Source of the DNA: Cryptomeria japonica
Lineage: Eukaryota; Streptophyta; Pinopsida; Cupressales; Cupressaceae
Length of the DNA: 64,000 nt
Assembly (NCBI RefSeq): GCF_030272615.1
Contig: NC_081412.1
Span: forward strand, 22,414,432-22,478,431
Direction of reading: 5' to 3'
A program made the position numbers and the translations under genes. Shown here piece after piece: positions 10,186 to 20,784 of this stretch. Below the pieces are notes generated by a model. It was given only the letters and a program-made list of their open reading frames with translations, did not search any database and was not told the DNA's origin. How positions within the stretch are numbered: position 1 is the first letter of the stretch; each line of letters begins with the position of its first letter.

Positions 10186-11186
10186 ACATGTTCCAAGATC
10201 ACATCTTTACTCTACACTTTTTTCCTTAAGAAATGATACTTCAATTCAATATTCTTGGTTCGTGCATGCAAAACAGGGTTCTTGGAAATATTTATGGCAC
10301 TTAAATTATCACATAAGATCTTAAGAGGTTCTGAAATCTTCATCTTAAAACCTTCCAAAATGTGCCTCATCCAGATAACCTGGGTACAATTCATGTAAGG
10401 TGCAACATGCTCAACTTCAGTAGTAGATTGTGATTTACAACTCTTCTTCTGACTACTCCATGAAACAAGTCTTCCTTCAAGAAAAAATGCTCCACCGGTT
10501 GTTCTTTTCATGTATCAACATTTCCTCCCCAATCTGCATCTGTGTACACCTTCAAGTCAAAGTTTCCTCCATATGGATACCATAATCCATAGTCAACAGT
10601 ACCTTTTAAATATCTAAAAATCCTCTTGGTAGCTATCAAATGTGTTTCCTTATGATTCTTCTAGAATCTCTCAACTATGTCAACTACATGAGCTATATCC
10701 GATTTGTTGTGAACAACATAATGCAATTTTTCAATCATTGACCTATATTCCTTCTCATCAACAAATGTGGATTCATCTTCCTTAGACAACTTACAACCGG
10801 TAACCATTGGTGTCCCAACTAGTTTACAATCACTCATACCAAATGTCTTCAAGACCTCTTTCACATACTTAGACTGTGTGATGAAAATACCATTATTTAT
10901 TTGTTGTATTTTCAAGCCTATGAAATTTTTTATTTCTCCCACTAAATATATTTCAAACTCATTTTTCATTTTATCTGCAAAATCATTTATCATGTCATCA
11001 TTACCTCCAAATATGATATCATCTATAAAAACTTCACTGACTAATATTTTATCTCCTTCGAATTTGAGATATATGTTGCTATCTTCATTGGTTCTCAGAA
11101 AACCTATCTTCATCTGATGTGTATGAAGCCTTTCATACCATGCTCTCGGTGCCTACTTTAATCCATATAAATCCTTATGCAATCTG
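10186..11186 (-). pseudogene. Element A: reverse transcriptase C-terminal part and RNase H (broken)
   Basis: The part next to the Tat insertion encodes CRLHKDLYGLK and APRAWYERLHTH, with a stop between them. Then come the catalytic FIDDIIFGGNDD motif and MIEKLHYVVHNKSDIAHVV, which end in 10661-11113. RNase H follows in 10212-10511 with TTGGAFFLEGRLVSWSS and the catalytic ILCDNLSAINISKN. The frame breaks off at KDVILEHV where element N begins. Several stops and frameshifts make it non-functional. Confidence 0.85.
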
Positions 11187-11191
11187 CATAC

Positions 11192-12232
11192 TGTGTGTGT
11201 GAAAAGTGGACCTATATCTGTAAGCACAATACTTCAATCAAGTCATTACATGCATGATTAATTAGATATAATCAATGAATAATAAACCATAACAAATCGA
11301 CCCATTGTCTTCTAAAAGATGCGAGTATATGATTGCTCTCAGTTTATTTAACAATACCAGTTACTAGACAACATCAAGACGAAGGATTTTATCTATATGA
11401 ACATGATGAATGCTAGATGGATACAATATTGATCTAACAAGATTTCTGCAATATTAAGCTAAATGATTTAATCAATGTGAAATAATTAATATGCAATATA
11501 TCAATGAATCCTAGAGCAAAAATAGTATAATAACAATATATTCTCCAGCCTTTTTTGAATGAGAAATGAGCCTAAATTTATAGAAAATTCAGAAAGAAAC
11601 CAATGGCTAAGATCAAATGATGATGAGCGGTCAAGATTTTCCAAGAGGAAGCACAATCTAGGTAAATTGATGTGATTGGATGCTTTTATCAGTTTTAAAG
11701 GAAATTGAACTAAAAATAAGATTAAAATCAGAAAAAAACTAATTTATTCTCTATTTCATTCAATTTTGAGATTTAATTGTTTTAATTGCTTTCTTTGAGA
11801 TTATTTATCAATTTTTAATTTGTTTTTCAAGATTGTTTTCAATTGATTTATTTTCTCAGTTAATTCCTTTCTTGGTCAATTAATTCTTTTTTTTTTTTTT
11901 TCCCATTTTTGAAGATTTGTGCTCAATTGATTTATTTAAATTAATTCCTCTTTTTTATGACTTTAATGGCAAATTGATTTATTGAATTAAATATGCTAGG
12001 ATATTCGATCAAGATAAATAAGATAATTGTTTTCAAATGATTTACTTTGAATGATTTAATTAATTAAATAAATATTTAATTAATATTAAGTGATTGATTT
12101 TGTCATATGACATTAATGATTAAAGAATTAATTGTGTACTCAAGATTGATTTAATTATCTTTGGTTAGGACCTTGGTGATGTTGTCGAGATTAGGGGCTC
12201 ATGGTTTAGATGACCATTTTTAGGGTATTATA
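11192..12232 (-). repeat. 3' LTR of the Tat element (left copy)
   Basis: It is 1041 bp and repeats 27954-28999. About six differences occur in the first 100 bases, suggesting roughly 5% divergence. On the minus strand it starts TATAATACCC, where the other copy has TGTAATACCC. The purine tract AAAAGAGGGGC (minus strand, about 12236-12247) lies next to it. Confidence 0.88.
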
Positions 12233-12302
12233 TTTGCCCCTCTTTTAATTAATGTGCGAGCAGCGCATTGGTTCAAAGAATAGTTGATGTCTAGGAGATG
12301 TC

Positions 12303-12828
12303 AGTTCTGAACTTGATTGATCACGAACTAGATGAAAGCGAGGTGTTAAGATTGATTCGAAGCAACAAAGCTGAATGAAGTCTAATTAAAGTGATACCAT
12401 TCCGGAACTTGATTGAACTTAGGAACGATAGAAAACAAAGATATCGAACTTGAACTTGATTGATCAAGAAGCGGATCTTACTGATCTAGAACTTGATTGA
12501 TCTAGACACAGTGAGTGATGATAAAAATCGATCTTGAACTTGATTGATCAAGATACGATGAAGATAAACTATTCAGCTTGATCAAGAAATGAATACTGAA
12601 CACCTGCTTAGATTGAGTGTGATCGAAGATACTCTTTAAACCCTTGATTGAGTTTAAACAAATAATCAGCTTGATGAAAAGCGATGAAACTGATTAACGT
12701 TAAGAGATTGATTCAGATAAAAGATAAATATCAACTTGATATGAAGCGATGAAGTTGATATGCCCCTAGAAATTGATTTGATTCAGATGATCGAGAGATC
12801 TCAACTTGATATAAAGCGATGAAGTTGA
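12303..12828. repeat. Array of about nine hairpins with different stems and conserved CTTGAT loops
   Basis: Inverted-repeat pairs follow one another: 12303-12307/12325-12329; 12449-12453/12464-12468; 12485-12490/12501-12506; 12531-12537/12548-12554; 12570-12575/12590-12595; 12635-12641/12652-12658; 12663-12669/12690-12696; 12728-12737/12752-12761; 12801-12807/12822-12828. The arms differ (AGTTC, CTTGA, TCTAGA, ATCTTGA, TATTCA, TTTAAAC, TAATCAG, ATATCAACTT, TCAACTT), yet each is matched by its own complement. The loops share (AA)CTTGATTGA, or TTGAT then AAGCGATGAA. A weaker unit lies near 12400-12425. It sits between the antisense ORF and the 3' LTR of the Tat element. Confidence 0.75.
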
Positions 12829-13906
12829 AATGCCCCTAGCAATGAGGTCTTATTTGATGTTTAGCAAAGATTAGCTGCTCGAATTGCAATGAAGATTTGA
12901 AACTTTTCTCGACATTTGAAGATGTGAGGTCATAAGGTCACGAGTATGCCCCCTCCGGAGCAAAATCGAAAGATAGCGAGGGTACATGATGATAGGCAAT
13001 TTTTAGCAATGATAAGTTGTTTGAGCACAAATTGATTCAGAGGAAATTTTTGAAAATTTTGCGTTGATTGATAAGAAATTGAGCTCAAAGTTGATTGTAG
13101 AAATTAAATTGAGATTCAGCGTCGATTGATGAGAAATTGAGCGCAAATTGAAGAAAGAATGAGCTTTGGATGAGAAGAGCGCTAAGTGGTCCGAATTCTG
13201 AAATTAGCTACCAAAATGATTTCAATTTTTGATTTTGATCCCAAAAATGGACTCAAGACGATCAAATTAGCTAAGGGTACAATTTTCATATCCACCGGAG
13301 CAAGTTGAAAAATTAGGTTTTTGGCTATATATGGGACAAAAGTGTCATTTTCAATTCATTTTAACCCTCCAAGTTTGAAAATTCAAAAAACCCTTATGCG
13401 AAGAAAATGGTGGTTCCTACTCATCAGCATTGATTCAAGCGCTAGAGAAGACATAATCAACCCTGAAACTATGAGCCAACGGTAAGTGATCGATCTTAAG
13501 CCTGTTTGTGTTTTCAATTTTGAATTTTTTTATGCATTTTTCAATTTTTTCGCATGTTTGAAATCTGGCATCACGTTTTATCATGCGAGACAGGATCTTG
13601 TCTCGTACGAAAAACTAGAAAAATTTGTTTTGTTGTTTCAGACCATTAGATTTGTCATTCTAGGGCCACCCATGTCTCGTACGACATGTCTATAAAAAGA
13701 CCTTTTTGTCGTGCGAAGTGAAAAAGTTTGTCGTTTTAGCCTGTTTTGTCGTACTAGAGCTATTCCTGGCTCGTACAAGATGTTGCTTTTCTGTGTTTTG
13801 TCGTACGAGAGACAGTGAGCATTTTTGAAGGTGTAAACATGAATTTTTGGTTTTGCATTTGACTTAGTTGGATTTGCGTGATGTTTTGCTTCTCTTATAG
13901 GCTCAT
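12829..13906. other. Non-coding Tat 3' region with first TCGTACGA-motif cluster
   Basis: No pol coding here. At 13020-13150 there are imperfect repeats of TTGATTGATAAGAAATTGAG. At 13577-13820 there are about five copies of a motif around TGTCGTACGAG. A GTAAGT (13482-13487) and a T-rich TTTTTTTGCAG ending at 13948 look like splice signals upstream of the plant mobile domain ORF, but joining them leaves no open frame from a visible ATG. Confidence 0.55.
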
Positions 13907-15666
13907 TTGGAATGTTTTATGATGCTTCGTTGTTGGGTTTTTTTGCAGGTTCGATTACCTCCTATGTTATTTAGATGCATGTATCCTCCCACAATGGCAT
14001 TAGTGCAAGATTTATCTGAGGTTGAGCAGGCTCATGTTGATTTGTGCAGCTTGACGCATTTGTTGAGAGTACCTGATATCTGTGTGAACCACGAGATGCT
14101 CACGACGTTGGTTGAGCGGTTTCATTCAAAGCATAACACATTTCATTTGTTGGTGGGGGAGTTGACCATCACTCCTGGGGATGTATACAGGATCCTCCAT
14201 ATCCCTTTTACTGGGGATAAGGCGGATTATTATTCATGGCACCTTCCAAGATTGCAGGCAGTCAGGCATGTCTTTGGGGATCCTGATATTTTGACTCGTT
14301 TCATGAGTTGGGACATACTTATGAGCAGGTACAGTGAGAAGTATCCTTTGGCATGCGTCCTAGCAGGATTGATAGGTTGTTTTCTAATACTGGATAGAGG
14401 GCAGCAGGGCTTCCAGTGCGGATGGGGCCGGATGTTAGAGAGGTTGATAGAGACCCCTCAGAGAGTTGGTTGGGGCTCTTATTTATTGGCGCACATGTAT
14501 CGAGAGATGCATGAGATCATATACAAAGAGGGACGTAGCATGGTCGCTGGTGTGTATATTCTGCAGGTGTGGGCTTGGGAGCACCTTCCTGTGTGTCGGT
14601 CGATAGTAGTTGATAGCAAAGAGCTTGGGCAGCCGATCATTTATAGGTATGTCGGGTATATTACACAGCCCCATCTCGGTAAGATAGATTTTTGGAGACA
14701 ACAGCTTGATGACCTGATAGCCATCGTATGGAGACCATATAGAGGTTTGGAGTTGTGGGATGACTAGCGGCTAGTTCACAGGGACCTGTTTGTTACACGT
14801 CCACTGATCGGGAGGTCACAGACTATTGTGGAGCGATTCGTCATTTCTTGGGTGATGAGGTAGTATGGCTGGCCTCAGGGGATCTCATAGGAGTATACAG
14901 TGGATGCTCAGTATGCAGATGAGGAGAGACAGGGATGGTCTCCGTGGTTATCATACGCTTTGGCGATGCAGGAGTTGACAGGATTACACCGCCCGAGGTG
15001 GGATTATTTGGATGATGTAGCGGATGGGGGGTATTGCCCTAGTATAGAGATCATTTTCAGCAGCGTCCGTTCCCATGTTTTACAGATCTAGGTGAGCAGG
15101 CTCCTCATATTGAGGATGTTGAGGATGATGCCCCCACACCGGCATAGGGACAGGGCTAGAGACAAGGCCAGAGGCAGGGTCAGGCACAGAGAGTTGAGGC
15201 TTCGCGATGAGGTAGTGGTGATCCAAGTGCTAGCAGTAGCAGGGTACCAACTAAGGGAGGACAATAGAGGGGTGAGGGTGGATCCCTAGGAGGAGTGGGT
15301 GTGAGATTGGGTGGGACGAAGGAGGAGCGAGCAACACCTAGGTAGGTTTGGCAGCGGAGGGAGGAGCAGGGTGGAGCTGGAGCTGGAGATGGGGGTGGAG
15401 AGCTTGCAAGAGAGCATGGGACAGATGCTAGACTGTCGATGAGAACAGAGATAGAGCCCCCATGACAGGAGGTCCTTCACCAGTCTAGTAGGGCATCTTA
15501 CTATGTTGCAGCGTATAGTGTTGCAGTTCTTGTTGCACAGCAGGTGATACCCTACTCACAGTACATGGCATGGTTAGAGGGAGTGTGGGTGCCTCGTCAG
15601 GATCCCAGACATCAGGCTCCTCCTCCACCACCAGGCGATGAGGGAGAGGGAGAGGGAGCGAGCTAG
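13907..15666 (+). pseudogene. Plant mobile domain (PMD, MAIN/MAIL1-like) ORF, antisense to the Tat pol
   Basis: The frame is open from 13907 to 14767. Its first codon is TTG, and the first plausible in-frame ATGs lie at about 13919-13994. It shows the PMD signature LVERFHSKHNTFHLLVGE followed by ITPGDVYRILHIPFTGD, and later VCRSIVVDSKELGQ and WRPYRGLELWDD. The frame goes on past TAG 14765-14767 and further stops, through ERFVISWVMR and QYADEERQGWSPWLSYAL to about 15090. After a frameshift a Gln/Gly/Pro-rich tail runs to about 15666. PMD occurs in host proteins MAIN and MAIL1 (needed for genome stability and silencing) and in many transposons, including antisense ORFs of Tat elements. It is probably element cargo, not a host gene. 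Its function in the element is unknown. Confidence 0.8.
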
Positions 15667-17478
15667 ATGATTTCTTTTTTTTGTAGCTCGAATTTTTTTT
15701 TTTTGTAGACACACCCATTTTTGTAGCTTATACGATTCTTGCTCCGATGGGAGTTTGTATATGTCTTTTGACATCATTTTGTACCTTAAGACTTGACATG
15801 ATATATATATGAGATCCGATTTGACTTCATTATACTTGTGTTGATTTTCTTATGAGATGTCTTTTATATGCTTTATTCTATATGTATGCATTTCTTTTCA
15901 GCATGAATATATGAATGCAAATGATCATGGATGTCTATTTTTGTTTATTTTCATATGCAAGTAAATGATAATGCAAATGAGTAATGAATGCAATTTTTTC
16001 ATTTTCTATGCAATAAGATGAATGCAAATGAGTAAATAATGCAATGTTTTCATTTTTCTATGCAATAAGATGAATGCCAATGAATGATAATGAATGTATG
16101 AATCTATATGAAATATTTATGTATGCAGCTAAACATCTCAACACACAAGTACTCGATCGGAGAAATGATGAAAAGGGACCATTTAGCGAAGAAATGATGA
16201 CACTCCAACTCTCATTCAAAAGGCAAAGAGGAAGCATTGTTATTATACCAAAATCATTCGAAATGCATGAGATGCAGAATGAAATGCAAGAATGATATGC
16301 AAAATGAGATGCAACCCTAAACCTAGTCACTGGACTTTGAACAGCTTAATTGTCATCATTGAGCATTTTACAATTATAGCAGGCAGATTAGAGTTCCTTT
16401 CTTATGTGCAATAGTAATGATCTTATCCACAATGACCCTTTTTTGTTCATATCCTTGGACAGATTACGCATGGACCCGGATTGCACGATAAAACAATTCC
16501 CTCAAAATAAACAAAGAAATGATATGGAACCTCCCTGTAACATTCAAATAAGCAGAGTTGAGGTATGTGAGGCGATTCCACCTTGATGTGGAGGCTCTTA
16601 TCATAGAAACCTAGCTAATTTAGATGTTTCCAGATCATTGGGATCATTCCTACAAGCAGCAATCAAGAAAATATTATGCCCCCAATCCTTGCTCCTCTTA
16701 GTCACAATAGACTTCCTCGAGTTACTCAGAGGGATAATAATCGAAAACCAATATAAAAGACAACACACAAAGAAAATTTCATGCATAGCTCAAACTGTTT
16801 AGTGATTTTTTTCCATTATGTTGTTTTGCTTGTTAACTCAGTGATAAAACTCTTTAGTAGTCAGGAGACAGGTAACTGACTCAGTGGACGACTAGGTTTC
16901 ACTGACGTAAGGTTGACTTGGTTGATACTGCTTAGGACATTTAATGTGCTCAGTTGATTAACCTAAGACTAGGACATTGATCAATTTCAAGCCATGATGG
17001 TTCCAACGAACTTGGATGTCACCAAAGTGACTGAAGTATGTACAAGCAAAAGTAAAGATGCATGAAAGCAAGAATGTCAACGTTGCGTTGATAGATGGAG
17101 TGCTTGAGTACAAGAGGCACCTGTTTACCAAGTTTTCACCTACTTGGCAAAGATTCATTTTTTTAATTTTTTTTTTACTGAGGTGCCTGTTTACCAGGTT
17201 TTCACCAGGGCATTTTCTCTCTTTTTTCCTTTTTTTCTTTCGATTTTTTATTTTTTATTTTTTTAATTTCTTCAAGTCTTTTTTGGATTTTTTGGATTTT
17301 TTGGATTTTTTTAAGGACTTTTTTTTTATTTTTAGGATTTTTTAAGGACATTTTCTGATTTTTAGGATTTCTTCAGGACTTTTTCTAATTTTTATGATTT
17401 CTTCAGGACTTTTTCTAATATTTATGATTTTTTTTCAAGACTTTTTTCCATTGTAAAAGCTGTTGGAGCAGAGAATAT
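15667..17478. other. Non-coding Tat region between PMD ORF and integrase, with simple repeats
   Basis: From 15890 to 16090, GAATGCAAATGA-type units and a repeated TTTCTATGCAATAAGATGAATGC are visible. At 17110-17210 there are two copies of a GTTTACCA(A/G)GTTTTCACC box. From 17230 to 17450 a T-rich tract is built of AGGACTTTTT...ATGATTTCTTC units of about 30 bases. I see no gene. The 3' regions of Tat elements are known to be repeat-rich and variable. Confidence 0.6.
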
Positions 17479-18830
17479 TTAGGTGAAGAATTTATTCAGA
17501 TGGATGGTGTTAATCGGTTCGTGAATCTGTTCTCCTTTCGATGTTGGAAGTTGATAAGCACCGGAGCCAAAAGTTGCAGTAACGATATAGGAACCCAGTG
17601 AATTAGGTTCAAACTTCCCTTTGTTATCTTGAAACAGTTGATTTTTAGGATTTTCTCTTAGAACTAAGTCACCAACGTGAAATTCTCAGTGTCGAACTTT
17701 CTTGTTATATCCTCTGGACATTCTCTTTTGATACACTCTAAGATGATCAAATGCCACTTGCCGACACTCATCCAGCAACTCAAGCTTTGGCAACCTAGAT
17801 ATTCTATAGTCTTCATCAGTAATAAGACCTTGCATGGAAACTCTTAGAGATGGTATTTCCACCTCAATAGGTAATATTGCTTCAGACCCATACACCAAAG
17901 AGAAAGGTGTAGCCCCATTAGTTGTTCTGATACTTGTTCTATAAGCCCATAACGCAGGATTGAGCTCCAGATGCCAATCCTTCCTAGATTTGTTCACTGT
18001 TCTATGCAAGATAGTCAGTAGGTTTTTGTTAGATGCCTCTGCTTATCCATTACCTTGAGGGTAATATACTAAGGACCAGTGTTGCTTGATTTTAAATTTC
18101 TCACAGAGTTCATCTAGATCTTTGTTCTTAAACTGTCCTCCATTGTCAGTTATAATGGACAAAGGTATACCATACCTGCAGATGATATAATTAAGAATAA
18201 AGAGAGCCACTTGTTTTCATGTTGCCTTGATGAGTGGAACCGCTTCTACCCACTTAGTGAAGTACTCAGTGGCGGTGATAATAAATTTATGTCCATTAGA
18301 GGACGCAGGATATATTTGGCCTATCAGATCGAACGTCCACTGTTGGAAGGGCCAATGTGTGACAAATGGTATAAGATCCCTTACAAGAGCATGGATAAGG
18401 TTCCCATGTAACTGACACTTTTCACAAGTTTTAGCAAATTTTATGGCTTACTTCTCCATGTCTGGCCAGTAGTAGCTAGCCCTTAGTAGTTTTCGTGCTA
18501 AAGTCAGACCGTTTGAATGGGATCCACAAACACCTTCATGAACCTTGGATAATGCGCGTTGGGACTCCTCGGTTTCTAGACATCTAAGCAAAGTATTATC
18601 TAAACCTCGCTTGAATAGGTCGTTAGAAATGATGATGTACCATGACGCATTTCGGATTAGGTTCTGTTTTTCATTTCAAGAAAGATTAGCAGGGATAACT
18701 TGGTCACGCAAGTAAGAGTAAATGTGGCTATAATGAGATGAGTCATGTCCAATAATAGAACAGACTACCTGAGACTCGGGAGTATCATAGGTAGGGTAAT
18801 GTAACTCTTCCACCAGGAATTCAAAGCAAA
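17479..18830 (-). pseudogene. Tat element integrase (broken)
   Basis: The minus strand encodes, in order, the zinc-binding end AKTCEKCQLHGN (about 18410-18435), the catalytic core with ITDNGGQFKNKDL (about 18120-18150), the Tat-type NPALWAYRTSIRTTNGATPFSLVYGSEAILP (split across 17870-17960), then a C-terminal EFHVGDLVLRENPKN region to a TAA at 17479-17481. At least three in-frame stops interrupt it. It would insert the DNA copy into the genome. Confidence 0.85.
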
Positions 18831-18840
18831 AATTAGACTC

Positions 18841-19866
18841 CTATAGCTGTGGTATAGATGCCAAAGAGGCCATTGCATCTGCTACTCTATTTGTTGTTCT
18901 GGGGATCTGCTGAAATGATACGAAGGTAAAATATTTCTTGAGGTCATCCACCATCCTCTTGTATGGCAGCAATTTCTCATCTCTTGTTTGATATAGATCA
19001 TCGATCTGGTTGATAATGAGTTGAGAATCTCCATAGATGTGTAATTCAACGATCTTCCACTCGATGGCCAACTTGATCTCATTTACCAAAGCTTCATATT
19101 CCACGATGTTGTTTGTGCAAGGGAAGAGAATCTTGTAAGCTTTTGGAATTGAGTATTTCTAGGGATTAATAAAAAGTATCTCGGCACCAGAGCTGTGTTG
19201 AGTAAAAGACCCATCAAAGAACATCTTCCATGATTGTTCAGTAAGGTGCATGATTGATTCATCTGAGAATTCTATATGTAGAGGTTGATTATCTTCAAGC
19301 AGAGCTTCAACAAGTTGGTCTGTGATAACCTGTCCTTTGATAGTTGTACGTTCCACATATTCAATGTTAAATTCTATAAGGACCATGACCCATTTGGCCA
19401 GTCTTCCTGTAAGCATTGCTTTACTGAGAAGGTACTTAAGTGGAACAATCTTGGCTACCAGCTTAATAGAATGTGCCAACATATAGTGCCTTAATTTTTG
19501 TGATGCAAAGACCAATGCTAAGCATGCTTTCTTTATTATAGTGTAATTCATTTCATATGACACCAATGTTTTGCTGATGTAATAGATAGCTCGTTCCTAT
19601 TTATTGTCATCTTGTTGTGCCAAAAGTATCCCCAGTGAAGTATCTGTAGCTGATATGTGCAGGATTAGTGGCTTGCCTTCAATCAGTGGCATTAATATGG
19701 GTGGATTGGAAATATATTCTTTGATTTGTTGTAAATGTAGTTCACAGTCTTTATCCCAGTTGTATTGAATCCCTTTCCTTAATACCTTCGTGAAGGGTTG
19801 AGCTTTGTCAGCTAGCTGAGATATAAAACACCTTATGGATTGAAGACGACCTTGTAGACTTCTCAT
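18841..19866 (-). pseudogene. Tat element double RNase H: ancestral RNH followed by aRNH (broken)
   Basis: The first RNase H covers about 19866-19280: LILHISATDTSLGILLAQQ, YTIIKKACLALVFASQKLRHYML and a connection region. The second (19236-18841) starts with WKMFFDGSFTQHSSGAEI and continues with YEALVNEIKLAIEWKI and LHIYGDSQLIINQI, which carry its Asp, Glu and Asp residues. It ends with RTTNRVADAMASLASIPQL. Two successive RNase H domains, the second of archaeal-like type, mark the Tat lineage. Stops near 19600, 19160 and 19110 break the frame. Confidence 0.85.
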
Positions 19867-20748
19867 CTAATTGATATTCTTTGGTGGAGGCATCTCCATT
19901 ATAGCTTGGACCTTTTTAGGGTCAACCTCAATTCCTTTCTTGGATATTATGTACCCAAGCAATTTTCCTGATGTTACCCCAAAAGCACATTTCTTTGGAT
20001 TTAAGCGGAGCTTGAATCTTTCCATTCGATCTAATATGAGGCCTAGCTCTTGAATGTGTGTAGATCTCTTCATAGTTTTTACCAAGGTATCATCAACATA
20101 ATCTTCCATGTTTTTATGCATCATATCATGGAAAATAGTGGTTACTGCTCTTTGGTAGGTTGCTCTTGTGTTCTTTAGACCAAACGTCATAACATTCTAG
20201 TAGAAGGTTCCCCATGCACATGTGAAAGTTGTCTTGTCTTGGTCTTTAGGTGCTATCTTGATCTGATTGTAACCAGAGAATCCATCCATTAATGAATACA
20301 TCTCATATCCAACAGTCATATCTACTATCATGTCAATGTTGGGAAATGAAAAATCATCTTTTGGACATGCCTTGTTGAGATCCCTAAAATCTATGCAAAC
20401 TCTAATAGATTTGTCTGCTTTTGATATAGGTACTATGTTGGATATCCATTCTACGTAGTCTATAGCTCTGATAAATCCAGCTTTTAGCAATTTCTCTAGT
20501 TTAGCCTTGACTAGTAGTGCCATATGAGGATGCATCTTTCGAAGTTTTTGTTTGACTAGTTTAACTCCTAGCATAATAGAGAGATGATGCATGATGAGAT
20601 TAGGATCTAGTCTTGGCATATCTGAGTATGTCCATGCAAAGTTGATCTTCTTTTCTAAAAACAGATTGCTGACATCTTTTAACTCTTCTGCTGATAGTGA
20701 TTGAGCTAAATAAATGATATGCGGTATCTCTTGACTCCCAATGTTCAT
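19867..20748 (-). pseudogene. Tat element reverse transcriptase (one internal stop)
   Basis: Typical gypsy reverse transcriptase blocks appear in order: AIDYVEWISNIVPI, RVCIDFRDLNKACPKDDF, MDGFSGYNQIKIAPKDQDKT, FGLKNTRATYQRAV, the catalytic YVDDTLVKT and LNPKKCAFGV. An in-frame stop near 20194 separates the two halves; otherwise the domain is complete. It copies the element's RNA into DNA. Confidence 0.92.
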
Positions 20749-20784
20749 AGGCTAAGTTGGCTCAATCAATATGGAAGATCTCTC

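Noticed and set aside
12303-12828. CRISPR-like array
   Set aside because: Repeats are short, imperfect and palindromic with no constant repeat-spacer pattern, and the genome is a plant.
13482-13948. Intron with GTAAGT donor and TTTTTTTGCAG acceptor ahead of the plant mobile domain ORF
   Set aside because: Joining the sites from any visible upstream ATG gives a stop within about 20 codons or the wrong frame.
17058-17345. Phe-rich plus-strand ORF at 17058-17345
   Set aside because: It is a T-rich simple-repeat tract; the frame has no domain and exists because of composition.
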